Below, piece after piece: positions 9,701 through 17,260 of a stretch of 60,158 nt of DNA. Source of the DNA: a bacterium (GTDB taxonomy: Bacteria > Bacillota > Clostridia > Lachnospirales > Lachnospiraceae); assembly GCA_030535455.1 (NCBI GenBank), contig JAUNJY010000027.1, positions 1 through 60,158 of the forward strand, written 5' to 3'. The translations under genes were made by a program, and so were the position numbers. The notes under the pieces are model-generated. The model was not told the origin of the DNA. It did no database searches and saw only the letters and a list, made by a program, of their open reading frames with translations. Numbering within the stretch: the stretch's first letter is position 1; every line of letters begins with the position of its first letter.

Positions 9701-10761
9701 GATAATTTCTTTTTGTTTACTTCCTCTGATTGTTCAAGTGCAGCTGCTCTTAATGTACTTTTAAATCCTCCGTCAAAATGCAACGTATGTCCTGCTATTG
9801 CTATGTCATATGTTTCAGAACTAATAGTTGAAATGCTGATAACATCACCAGGTATTAAGTGTGGGAAGCCCTGGCATACTGTTTCGTGCGCCTGGTATAC
9901 AATAGGCATACCTGCTCTAGAATAAACAGCGTTCAATTCTTCTTGATTTGTTACGTTGTCGCTTTCTATCTCCATAGAAGTTCCTGTATCATCGCCTACT
10001 GTATAAGTTGTAGTGATATCCTCTTCTACTTCGTTTCCTTCTTCATCCTGATTGATAACCGTTGTTGTAATATTGGTGATCAGCTTTGAAATTTTAGAAG
10101 TCTTAGTGTCCCCTTTTTCAAATTCCGAATAATTGTTCCCATTAATAGAAAAATCTGTGGTAGTTATATTTATGAACGAAAGTTTTCCGTTTTCATCAAA
10201 TATAGCATTTGATCCAGATAATAAAGCTATCTCTTGAATTATCTCTCTTATTGTTATTCCGTTTAGTTTCTTTTTCCATGATATTGATGGGTAAGTAGAA
10301 ATATCATTAATCGGAACACCATTGTTGCTTAAAACCAAAATAATGTCTCTAGTGTTTGTACATTCTTCTCCGTCATACTCAACACTACCAAGTGTATACA
10401 TTAAGTCATAAGCATAAAACTCAACATTTTTATTAGAAATCTTTACTGTGGTTGTATCAATATAAAATGTGCCTAGATTTAAATCGGTTGTAATGCCATC
10501 ATATGTCATAGCTGCAACAGGTTTAACTTCCCCAGCCCATACCGAAGGTGTGCGTTCTGTTATGTTCATTTTCGCATGAAACACCGCTGCATTTGCGTAA
10601 CCAAACTTTAATTTGTCGCTATCTCCTATGATTTTATCTATCGAAAATTCTATAATATCATTTAAATTTGTTCTGCTCCCATTCACATCAACATAAGTTG
10701 ATGTGAAGTCCCTGGAGCTTTCTCTTACTGCATTTTTATAGGTCTGACTGACATTATACAA
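6781..10761 (-). CDS. Large tail protein with collagen-like linker and C-terminal S74 chaperone
   Basis: 1326 aa from TTG at 10761, which has AAGGAGG upstream and lies just past the stop of the preceding gene; the longer frame to 10842 would overlap that gene. N-terminal 350 residues resemble the tail endopeptidase/receptor-binding hub of siphoviruses. A short Gly-X-Y stretch (GDTGATGPKGEQG) follows, then beta-rich repeated modules (two carbohydrate-binding-like segments) and a receptor-binding part. The last about 120 residues match the peptidase S74 intramolecular chaperone (SSASKYKLAI, LKPKQWFDKY, GLIAEDLVEAG), which is cut off after trimer folding. It probably determines host-surface binding. 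Confidence 0.85.
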   Translation of the reverse strand: MYNVSQTYKNAVRESSRDFTSTYVDVNGSRTNLNDIIEFSIDKIIGDSDKLKFGYANAAVFHAKMNITERTPSVWAGEVKPVAAMTYDGITTDLNLGTFYIDTTTVKISNKNVEFYAYDLMYTLGSVEYDGEECTNTRDIILVLSNNGVPINDISTYPSISWKKKLNGITIREIIQEIALLSGSNAIFDENGKLSFINITTTDFSINGNNYSEFEKGDTKTSKISKLITNITTTVINQDEEGNEVEEDITTTYTVGDDTGTSMEIESDNVTNQEELNAVYSRAGMPIVYQAHETVCQGFPHLIPGDVISISTISSETYDIAIAGHTLHFDGGFKSTLRAAALEQSEEVNKKKLSMSLEKIIEQISTVKQEVTTVTGTAVDALLAAEGANSTADNSLQAAIDAQNKANELIERADSGEFKGDTGATGPKGEQGVCVTSVDVYYYSSTSNTTQTGGTWETDASKVSWASGRYVWTKTITKLDNNTTKETKPICVTGGIGPTGATGSTGNGVSKVEELYAKTTSSTSIPADSAFSAYDVTKHTWTTGAFIWTATKITYTNGTSAIVGKSCDSSWLAVNDIKVGGTNLLDGTKDWSGTWTNITTWAHETETYKGLSVMRKRGQWGGLKKKYKVTEGETYTFSVYVKGDGVAELGIYVQSSDAAVPSPTSKYVGVVSKEWARAWFTFKAAKTGEIEPRIENRVDSCDFWACGYQLELGNVPTDWSASVNDAANDTQLAIDNINIGGRNLSFGISRGGNCTISSDKKSCTLNYDVSHGDTYFQLGTYSDLVYGQEYTVSFNVSGLPSGSTLTMAAMNMSKYVKTIVNGLNAITFVFDSSQTNKRLLLVDDHTKLNIGTKVTVTNIQLEKGNKATDYTKAPEEIENGISDAKDSAAAAQATANGKNMVFYLDGKNNSSGVPTVVPTGTTASPLKMNDLWFNTGEDNCSYRWNGSQWERKAYGSAAIDSLDAGKITTGILDANRIEANSITTAKLATDAIKSINYVANSAGSYLNLKDGTFDSKNLKWDAYGTLKATNVEISGTITGSTIKGSTVYSPYLVGTEELGFVKMTGGEFVMGSEEDTSQFKLSFNNKGQVVWSTPWFTANRATGLEIGSCDIDNLGIGAATVNTKLTVNNNISIGWRHSDNTYYDYIKVNNNNQFVLGSRYTDGTYVYGKNGARILVTSTADGLGQILSEAIYNRTFSGGGTVTISSAGTLGRISSASKYKLAIGELQEDKDYVYRILKLKPKQWFDKYSCETYSKILNGEIDEIEAGCGIDSIYGLIAEDLVEAGLEKFCLYNKDGGLEGIQYERLPILLIPIVAELYRIVTGKEI

Positions 10762-10777
10762 TTTTAAAGACCTCCTT

Positions 10778-11128
10778 CTACTGTTGTATTGCCGTTGCTG
10801 TTGCTGAACGATAATAATAAGTGCCGTCATCCAATTTCCCAATAGGAACTACTGAGAGTGACCCTCTATAGCAGGTTATTGTTATTGTCTCACCGATGTT
10901 TAAAGTTAAATTAAAGAACCCACTCTTTATGTATTTTCGAATAAGTGACACATCAGATTGTTTCAATACTCCCCACGTAATTGCTACATTCTTCTTTTCA
11001 GCAATTACATCACCTGTCATTAAACCACTTGCGTTTCTTCCAGTATTACTAGACCATATAATTTCATCGTCTACCGATATTGTAGTTGGGCACGGTAATG
11101 AAACCGCGCCACTCTGTAGTACTTCCAT
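10778..11128 (-). CDS. Phage tail protein (DUF6711-like)
   Basis: 116 aa, ATG at 11128 with AGGAGGG upstream. Mostly beta (MEVLQSGAVSLPCPTTISVDD... ITITCYRGSLSVVPIGK...). Position between tape measure and large tail protein is that of a distal tail or baseplate component. The DUF6711 assignment is from memory of the C-terminal YRG motif and should be treated as tentative. Confidence 0.7.
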   Translation of the reverse strand: MEVLQSGAVSLPCPTTISVDDEIIWSSNTGRNASGLMTGDVIAEKKNVAITWGVLKQSDVSLIRKYIKSGFFNLTLNIGETITITCYRGSLSVVPIGKLDDGTYYYRSATATAIQQ

Positions 11129-11139
11129 ACCGTACCCTC

Positions 11140-13665
11140 CTATGCTATAACAACACCCCTAAAAGGGCTTTTCCCTGTGCTTTTTGTTTCTGAATTGACG
11201 TTGTTAACAACCGTCTTAGTTATCTTGTTTCCATCTAATGTGATATCTTTATCTGCAATTTCCTTTAGGTTTTTAACAACTTCTTTCTTTCCATCCTTAT
11301 TATCGGAAATGATCACTTGCATTAACTCTAATAATTTATCAAGTTTTCCGTTATCAGCCGGTGTACTCTTTACATTAGTAAGCATAGGTGCTTGTGGCTG
11401 AGGTATTGTCATTTGTCCTGTTATGTCTCTTGCAAGTTGCGTTATCCATCCTGTATTGTTTTCTAACGGCATTACTGCTTCTTTACCTGCTTCACCGGCT
11501 ATAAACATCTGTTCGCTGTCTACGATACCGCCTTTAGCCAACTTTGGAAGTGAAATACTGCTTAGTGTTTTCATGTTGAAACCGAAGTGCTTATTACCGA
11601 CACCAGGAACCCAACTTGGTACGTCAAAGCTCATTTTATTTAGGATATTAAACACTCCATTGATTGCGCTGATCCAACCATTCGCCATTTTCTCTAGTAC
11701 CTTAAGAACCGCATTTACAGGACTTTTTGCAGTATCTTTAATCAGACATAAAACGTTGTCAAACCCATCTCTTATGCCACTAAAGCACTTAGACATGTTC
11801 GATTTACTAAATACACTTCCAATAGTATTACGTAGGCTTGTAAATTTATTTTTAACCCATGTGGTTGATGTCGAAACCGTAAGTGATGCAGTACGTGTAA
11901 TATTAGACGTTGCACCCTTTAAGTTATTCCATCCGTTTTGAAGTGTTTTTCTTGTTGTAGCTATAGAAGCATACACTTTACGTGTTACATTTGCTGTCGC
12001 CCCAGTTAAAGTTGTCCATGACTTGTGTAATGTATCTTTAGTTGTTCCCATTCCAGCGTACACGTATCTTGTAACGTTTTTTATTTGGTCTATAACCTGG
12101 TTGAATGACTTAATTAGGGCTTCTTTTGTAGTGCCCATTATTACGTGCACTTGCTTTGGAGTTATCTCAACACCAGCCAACCACGAAGCAGCTTCGAAGA
12201 ACTTATCTTCAACTTGACCTTTAATATCTCCTACTCTTATATCAAGTATAGGAATTTCAAAATTATCAAAACTAGAAAGTATTTTTGATATTCCATCAAA
12301 TACACCATCTATATCAAGGTTACAAATCCCCTTAAGAGATGTGTATATACCGTCTATTGCCTTCCAACATGATCCACCAGCTTCTATGAAAAACTTAAGT
12401 TCATCGAGTTTATTTCCGACAAAGTATGATAGTATTTCACTTAATGGTCCTTTTATTGCGCCTAATGCTTCCCCTATCTTCCCTAGTACACCGGAAAATC
12501 CTCCAATTGCATCAGATACACTAGGTGATATAGATGATGTGAAGTCTTTGAAATCTTTTGATAATTTTTCAACGGAAAGTGAACAAAGATCACCCAATCC
12601 CTTATATAAATCATCGATATTCTCAGCATATCCACTCCAATCAACGGCCTTTGCAACGTCTGCTAATCCATTCAAAAACTCTGGTATAGCGTTATTAATT
12701 GTTACTTTTGCAATAGGTGCAAAGAAATCACGATATAGATTAATAAGACTCTGGAATGAAGCTTCTGCCATTGGTTCTAATGCATTCCAAAAATTATTTA
12801 AAGATCCTTTTAATTTAGACCAATCTATATCATTTAGTAAACTAGTTGTTACATCAAGTAATTGAGGTAGTCCACTACTCATAGTCCATACAGATAAAGG
12901 CTTCAAGAAATACTCATAAAAGTCTAACATTGCATCGAAAGTGAATATTGTAAGTGGGACAAGTGCTTTATAGAAGCCATCCAGCGAAGTCCTAAGTCTG
13001 CTCCAATCTACATCATTCAACAAATCATTAGTTATGTTAAATAACCTTGGCAGACCTTCTCCTAACGTCCATAGCCCAACAGGTATTAAGAAATCATGAT
13101 AAAAATCATTCAAAGTAGCATAAGAAAAATCAGCAAGTTTCTTTAAGCCTTCATCGTGTAACTTTTTTAGTGCGTTCAATGTAGGCTGGCATGCGTCACT
13201 TAATTCTTTGATTGCGTCACTTACCTCATTAATGCCGCTTACAGTACTACTAGTATCACCTATAGGGCTTATAACACCACTTGTTCCAGTGTTTCCTGAA
13301 CCACTCGAAATGTTAGAACTACTATCATCGTTTAGTTTGTTGATCTTATCAAATCCCATAAGAGACTTAGTGGCTGCTTTTATTTTTTCAGCTGTGTCTT
13401 CAGCAGCACTTCCAACATTTTCTATTCCTCCGGTTATGTCATCAGTTGTATCTGTTACGATTGATCCTGTTGACCCGGACTCTTGCGAATATCCAGTTAA
13501 TGCATATACAAATTCCTTGAACTTGCTTATTGCTTTTGTAAGTGTAGAAATAAATGAGTTCAAAGAAACAATTAAAGGTTTTAATAGTGCTATGAACGCC
13601 TGCCCTAATTCTGCCTTTAATGACTGCAAATTAAGTGTTAATAATCTAGTCTGATTTGCCCAACT
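11140..13665 (-). CDS. Tail tape measure protein, exon 2
   Basis: 841 codons plus stop, beginning SWANQTRLLTLNLQ. It is the continuation of exon 1 (14136-14870) after removal of the group I intron. The joined product is 1086 aa, beginning MSETVGQ. This exon has long helical stretches, repeated segments of the type DFYHDFLIPVGLWTLGEGLP (three related copies at about residues 185-320), then repeated VTRKVYA/TTK...L motifs near residues 520-600, and a C-terminal part ending in KGGIVDSEQMFIAGEAGKEAVMPLEN, a common tape measure ending. It sets tail length and is ejected with the DNA. A methionine codon at 13668 is intron sequence and not a start. Confidence 0.88.
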   Translation of the reverse strand, partial: SWANQTRLLTLNLQSLKAELGQAFIALLKPLIVSLNSFISTLTKAISKFKEFVYALTGYSQESGSTGSIVTDTTDDITGGIENVGSAAEDTAEKIKAATKSLMGFDKINKLNDDSSSNISSGSGNTGTSGVISPIGDTSSTVSGINEVSDAIKELSDACQPTLNALKKLHDEGLKKLADFSYATLNDFYHDFLIPVGLWTLGEGLPRLFNITNDLLNDVDWSRLRTSLDGFYKALVPLTIFTFDAMLDFYEYFLKPLSVWTMSSGLPQLLDVTTSLLNDIDWSKLKGSLNNFWNALEPMAEASFQSLINLYRDFFAPIAKVTINNAIPEFLNGLADVAKAVDWSGYAENIDDLYKGLGDLCSLSVEKLSKDFKDFTSSISPSVSDAIGGFSGVLGKIGEALGAIKGPLSEILSYFVGNKLDELKFFIEAGGSCWKAIDGIYTSLKGICNLDIDGVFDGISKILSSFDNFEIPILDIRVGDIKGQVEDKFFEAASWLAGVEITPKQVHVIMGTTKEALIKSFNQVIDQIKNVTRYVYAGMGTTKDTLHKSWTTLTGATANVTRKVYASIATTRKTLQNGWNNLKGATSNITRTASLTVSTSTTWVKNKFTSLRNTIGSVFSKSNMSKCFSGIRDGFDNVLCLIKDTAKSPVNAVLKVLEKMANGWISAINGVFNILNKMSFDVPSWVPGVGNKHFGFNMKTLSSISLPKLAKGGIVDSEQMFIAGEAGKEAVMPLENNTGWITQLARDITGQMTIPQPQAPMLTNVKSTPADNGKLDKLLELMQVIISDNKDGKKEVVKNLKEIADKDITLDGNKITKTVVNNVNSETKSTGKSPFRGVVIA

Positions 13666-14135
13666 CATTTGTTATCGTAAAGGCTTTTTATCCTCTACTT
13701 CTTATAGTTTCCTATAAGGTCGGCGTACATTTTTAACCATAAAAATAAGACGTATCACTACGTCTTATGGTTATCGAACACTCTTGGGTGGATTATATTT
13801 ATTCACCACCTACGCTCTACGGTGGTATTCAGCCTTTCGCAATCTGAATACTTACCTCGGTATTAACTTATTGACTTATCCATTTATAACCGTATGCTGT
13901 CCTTGTTGGTTCATTAATAACTTTGTGTATGGATTTGTAATTTACATTTAATTCCCTTCCTGCATCAGCTATTCTTTCGAATTTATTTTGTTGACAGCTT
14001 TATATATGAAAAATGTTTGCATTAAATCACCTCTCATATATGTCACCATAATGTTTTTATTAAGTCAACTTAGCCTTCACCGATTTTGTTCGATTTTTCT
14101 CACGCTACATTACTGTAACGGGCGACAGTTGGTCT
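13666..14135 (-). ncRNA. Group I self-splicing intron in the tape measure gene
   Basis: 470 nt. Seen directly: the 5' exon ends ...GCGAT and pairs with GUCGC inside the intron (P1, with the diagnostic U-G wobble at the splice site). CCAACU just before that guide pairs with AGUUGG at the start of exon 2 (P10). The intron ends in G. A P2-like hairpin (CGUUAC/GUAGCG) follows the guide. ATCGAAC (14094-14088) pairs perfectly with GTTCGAT (13779-13773) as a P3-like helix, and a long hairpin at 13737-13770 fits P8. Further hairpins are GTATTCAG/CTGAATAC and CTTATAG-GAAA-CTATAAG. Removal joins codon 245 (Asp) to Ser in frame. The P7 pairing was not resolved, so the subgroup is not assigned. Confidence 0.88.
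13868..14022 (-). pseudogene. Decayed homing endonuclease gene inside the intron
   Basis: At 14022 an ATG with AGAGGTG upstream opens MQTFFIYKAVNKINSKE and stops at 13969. This matches the first motif of GIY-YIG endonucleases (IYKxxNKINGK). Shifted by one frame, 13972-13868 encodes IADAGRELNVNYKSIHKVIN followed by EPTRTAYGYKWISQ, matching a NUMOD1-type DNA-binding tail (agGYkW ending). The catalytic middle is gone, so an internal deletion has joined the two ends out of frame. The intron can probably still splice but no longer home. Confidence 0.75.
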
Positions 14136-14870
14136 ATCGCTTGTCTTTGCAAAGTCACCAGAAGCCTTAGAAAGTGCATCAGTAACATATTGGTATTGAA
14201 GCATAACTTTTTGTTGTTGTGTCATTCCACTAATATTTCCAGTAATTCCGTGATTAAGTGCATATTGTTTCAGATTTGTTTGGGTCATTACCACACCCAA
14301 TTCTTTTAATGCTTCTGTTTCACCAGTAAACACACTCTTAAGCTTTGTATAGGCTTCGTCTTGGGAAATATTATAGAAAGACGCTACGTCACCAGTAAGC
14401 CCAGTGAGTGCAGTAGACATTTCTACGGCTTTTCCTTCTGTTATTCCCATAGAAGTAGCCATTGCACCAAATGTACCGGTAAACTTCTTGGCCATTGTCT
14501 CTGATAATCCGTATGTAGTTGCAGCATTCTTTGCAAACTCATTGACTGTACCGGACATAGATGTAAATACAGTATCTACAACGTTTTGTACTTCTGTAAG
14601 GTCACTCCCCAAATCCAAACAATCTTTTACAAAACTACCTACTGCTATTGTCCCCAATATAGACGTTATGCTTTTAGCAATTCCTTTGAAAGATGGAATT
14701 GCTGTTTTTTCTGCGGAGCTACCGATTGTTGAACCGATTTTACTACCTATGCCTCTAAAGCTATTATTAACCGAATTAGAAGCGTATTTACTAATGCCGT
14801 TTAGTTGGTCATTAAACATTTTTCTATTAATATTAAGTCCCAGGTCAATTTGTCCTACTGTTTCGCTCAC
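14136..14870 (-). CDS. Tail tape measure protein, exon 1
   Basis: 245 codons from a GTG at 14870 with AGGAGGT upstream. Reads MSETVGQIDLGLNINRKMF, with the TP901-type tape measure domain (VQNVVDTVFTSM, TFGAMATSMGITEGKA, FTGETEALKELGVVM). Unspliced mRNA would add 11 intron-coded residues (RPTVARYSNVA) and stop at 14100. The exon ends in ...GDFAKTSD, and homologous proteins continue with SWANQ, exactly what exon 2 supplies. Confidence 0.88.
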
Positions 14871-14904
14871 AATAATACCTCCTTTCTTTATTTATTTTGT
14901 TAAT

Positions 14905-15285
14905 CTACGAACACATTTCCTTGAAAGCTTTTTGCATTGTTTCCCAGTACGCATTGTATTGTTCTGGGTTTTCATTAATCTTTGCATTTCGTTTTAAAAT
15001 CCATTCACTACGTATTTTCTTTTGTTCATCTGTAAAATCTTTGATTACTTTAGGGTCCTTCTCGCTTCGTATTCCGACTATAGTTCCTAGTGGTGTATCG
15101 TTCATAAGACCGCTTAGTAAAGAAGCAAACTCCGAATATGATAAATCATCATCGCCGGAGTTTCTAAGACGTATACCATATTGCTTATAAAAGCTACTCT
15201 CTATTAATTCCCAATCGTCAAAAATATCATAGTAGCTTTCTCCGCTGCTATTTGTTGGGTGTTTCTCCGTAAGTACCAGTCGCAA
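14905..15285 (-). CDS. Gp15-type tail assembly protein, probably made by frameshift (GT analogue)
   Basis: Frame of 126 codons (YYDIFDDWELIESSFYKQYG...; Gp15 family). The only in-frame start near its 5' end is a TTG at 15285, inside the preceding gene, without a Shine-Dalgarno sequence. The next methionine is about 60 codons in. The frame overlaps the last 38 bases of the 15248-15574 gene in the +1 frame. At the end of that gene the sequence GAA ACA CCC AAC offers CCC to CCA slippage by +1. This suggests a fused chaperone as in lambda gpG/gpGT. It binds the tape measure protein during tail assembly. Confidence 0.75.
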   Translation of the reverse strand: MRLVLTEKHPTNSSGESYYDIFDDWELIESSFYKQYGIRLRNSGDDDLSYSEFASLLSGLMNDTPLGTIVGIRSEKDPKVIKDFTDEQKKIRSEWILKRNAKINENPEQYNAYWETMQKAFKEMCS

Positions 15286-15574
15286 TACTCATTATTGTTT
15301 GATATACTTCTTTAAACTCTGGAAGTGGTAAATCCATAGCCTCTAGTTCATCAGCGTTTCTTTCACCAATAAGAAGGTCAAGTCCTTTTTTGATAAATGC
15401 CATATCGTCTACTGGTTTGCCAGCCTTTTCTTTTCTTTCCACTTCATCAGCCATAGCTTGAACATTAAGTACATTTGTTTTCCTATTATTAATTGTGACT
15501 GTAAGCTGTTCTGTAATTGTTAGTTTTGGTAATTCGTTTGTGATTTTCTTTGAAATATCATAAATTTGTGCCAT
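15248..15574 (-). CDS. Tail assembly chaperone (G analogue)
   Basis: 108 aa, ATG at 15574 with GGAGGAAAAA upstream. Acidic helical protein (MAQIYDISKKITNELPKLTI..., ADEVERKEKAGKPVDDMAF). It lies between the tail tube gene and the Gp15-type frame, the normal place of the shorter tail chaperone. Its C-terminus GETPNK is where a +1 shift would continue into the Gp15 frame. Confidence 0.8.
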   Translation of the reverse strand: MAQIYDISKKITNELPKLTITEQLTVTINNRKTNVLNVQAMADEVERKEKAGKPVDDMAFIKKGLDLLIGERNADELEAMDLPLPEFKEVYQTIMSIATGTYGETPNK

Positions 15575-15596
15575 ATTGTTTTTCCTCCAATTTAAA

Positions 15597-15617
15597 AGGC
15601 GGCCTATCCGACCGCCT
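15597..15617 (-). terminator. Hairpin after the tail tube gene
   Basis: AGGCGG pairs with CCGCCT across a 9-base loop, followed by TTT on the minus strand. A terminator or attenuator here would let the abundant tail tube protein be made in excess over the chaperones downstream. Confidence 0.55.
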
Positions 15618-15636
15618 ATCTATTCTTGTTTTATTT

Positions 15637-16128
15637 TTAAGCTGATGCAGCTGGTGTGTAAGATGGTTTACCATCAGATTGAACTTCCCACTCTAAAGCA
15701 TTTACAGATGTTGAGTCACCACCCATTGATGTTACATTTACCACTACTGGTATCATCAACTTATCTCCATTTGGGAAATTGATACTAAACCAGCTGTTCG
15801 CATCTTGTCCATTTGCATATCCAAGGCTTGCTACATAATCATTACCAGGATCACCATAATTTCTTTTACCGCCCAGTGAAACTCCGATTGATTTAGAAGT
15901 CATTAACCGTCTTACCCAGCCTTCCTGGTCCATAGGGTTCCATTCTTCAATGCCATTGTCGAAGCTAATATTTAAGCTTTCTGCATCTTTTACTACTACT
16001 GTTTGAATAGTTGATGCTGTATCAGCTTCTTTTCTTCCTGCTGTACAAATTCCGAATGTAACTTTATTTGTAGGCATTACGCCTGTCGCTTGTGTTGTTC
16101 TTGGTGTTACTGTACTTGTTTCGCTCAT
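15637..16128 (-). CDS. Major tail (tube) protein
   Basis: 163 aa, beta-rich, with features of TP901-like tail tube proteins (VTFGICTAGRKEAD, GIEEWNPMDQEGW, SLGGKRNYGDPGNDYVASLG). Polymerises into the tail tube. Start ATG overlaps the previous stop (TAATG). It precedes the tail chaperones as usual. Confidence 0.82.
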   Translation of the reverse strand: MSETSTVTPRTTQATGVMPTNKVTFGICTAGRKEADTASTIQTVVVKDAESLNISFDNGIEEWNPMDQEGWVRRLMTSKSIGVSLGGKRNYGDPGNDYVASLGYANGQDANSWFSINFPNGDKLMIPVVVNVTSMGGDSTSVNALEWEVQSDGKPSYTPAASA

Positions 16129-16538
16129 TATTCACCATTCCTCTCATAATAAAATAGACATTCAATCACATATTCAAACACTCCGTTTTCATCAGTATCA
16201 ACCGGTATAGGTTCTTCCTGGAGCATTTCAATAAACTTGATTAAGTGTCCATTCACTTCTACTTGTTCTGTTTTTTGTAATTCTTGATACAACTTAATAG
16301 CAGCCGTTTCCGTATCTGTCGGAGAATTAGACCAATGTACCAATAAGCTAATGCTTTTGGTACCGTATGACTTGTTCTCTAAACCACCGATTGGAACGAC
16401 TGCTTTTCTACTGTCTTTAAGATTATAGATGCCAATTGCCTTTTTAGGCTTGCTATCCATCTTTCCGCAATAGCAATTATTGTCTACTGCAATACCGAGA
16501 GTAGCAATGTAATCTCTTATATCTCGCAATAGGATCAT
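16128..16538 (-). CDS. Tail terminator / minor capsid protein 3-like
   Basis: 136 aa from ATG 16538 (TGATG overlap with the upstream stop; a TTG one codon earlier is less likely). Matches the Minor_capsid_3 type: MILLRDIRDYIATLGIAVDN, SISLLVHWSNSPTDTETAA, FEYVIECLFYYERNG. Expected to cap the tail tube where it meets the head. Confidence 0.75.
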   Translation of the reverse strand: MILLRDIRDYIATLGIAVDNNCYCGKMDSKPKKAIGIYNLKDSRKAVVPIGGLENKSYGTKSISLLVHWSNSPTDTETAAIKLYQELQKTEQVEVNGHLIKFIEMLQEEPIPVDTDENGVFEYVIECLFYYERNGE

Positions 16539-16918
16539 CAAACACCACTCTCCCTTCTAAAGAACTGCTTATATGTGTTTACTACAAAATCCTTATTATC
16601 ACCGTCAATCCAATGTTGTAACCACTTGCCACCTGCATGTATATTTTCTTCCTTGCTATAGTTATACTCTGGATGAAAATATAAACGTCTTGCGTAAGGT
16701 GTACTAAACACAAGAGTTACAATGCCATTATTACTTCTAGAGTAATCTACAAAAAAGCTCTCATTCTGTAATGTGCCTTCCCCAAAAGGAACTACTTGCG
16801 CTTGCACTACTTCTGTGTGTAGTGCCTCTGCTGTCTTTTCTAAGGCTCTGATTTGTGCTTGAGCTATATTTCTTATTGCTACTCTATCTATTGTCACTCT
16901 TGAAGTTGCTCTTCTCAT
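16538..16918 (-). CDS. Head-tail joining protein (minor capsid 2 / gp10-like)
   Basis: 126 aa, basic N-terminus (MRRATSRVTIDRVAIRNIAQ), then VQAQVVPFGEGTLQNESFFV and TPYARRLYFHPEYNYS, typical of the minor capsid 2 family. Middle gene of the conserved connector triplet; its stop and the next start overlap. Confidence 0.75.
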   Translation of the reverse strand: MRRATSRVTIDRVAIRNIAQAQIRALEKTAEALHTEVVQAQVVPFGEGTLQNESFFVDYSRSNNGIVTLVFSTPYARRLYFHPEYNYSKEENIHAGGKWLQHWIDGDNKDFVVNTYKQFFRRESGV

Positions 16919-17256
16919 TACATCACCTGGATTTCTGTATAATTTACGGTTTCATCTGGGTTCCTGCATTTTCTTCCTTGGTATATCTGTCTTTCCTCAC
17001 CATGTACTGTAATGGTACCACCACTTATCACTGGAATGTCTGGTGCAATATCTCCAATAAATAAAGCAACTCCACTAAGTTGTATTAACTTCTTCTCAGC
17101 CGTTAACACCGTCTTAGCAGAGTCTTGATAATTGCATTTTCCTTCATATATAAATGAGTCAAGCGGATCACCATACTTATCTACACCTTCTTGTTCAATC
17201 TCAACAACTGTATCTGTCTTACAGAACTCTTTCTTAATTAAACATGGGAAATGCAT
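16918..17256 (-). CDS. Head closure protein (minor capsid 1-like)
   Basis: 112 aa (MHFPCLIKKEFCKTDTVVEI..., YGDPLDSFIYEGKCNYQDSA). The KY/W-G-x-P motif and size match Minor_capsid_1 proteins that seal the head channel. It overlaps the next gene as TAATG. Confidence 0.75.
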   Translation of the reverse strand: MHFPCLIKKEFCKTDTVVEIEQEGVDKYGDPLDSFIYEGKCNYQDSAKTVLTAEKKLIQLSGVALFIGDIAPDIPVISGGTITVHGEERQIYQGRKCRNPDETVNYTEIQVM

Positions 17257-17260
17257 CTTA

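Noticed and set aside
12341-12865. 174-aa plus-strand frame and other long plus-strand frames (for example 7370-7750, 13208-13654, 21800-22162, 22159-22686, 47501-48040, 49463-49843)
   Set aside because: All lie opposite well-supported minus-strand genes, lack ribosome sites and show biased composition (rich in S, L, F, P, I) expected of reverse-strand shadows.
13666-14135. Group II intron or IStron
   Set aside because: No GUGYG start, no domain V hairpin, no reverse transcriptase and no TnpA/TnpB remnant; the U-G splice pair and terminal G are group I features.
11140-14870. Tape measure gene read as a frameshifted or IS-disrupted pseudogene, or as an intein
   Set aside because: The insert has clean P1/P10 pairing and restores the frame exactly on removal; it has stop codons in all coding senses (no intein), no transposase and no IS ends.
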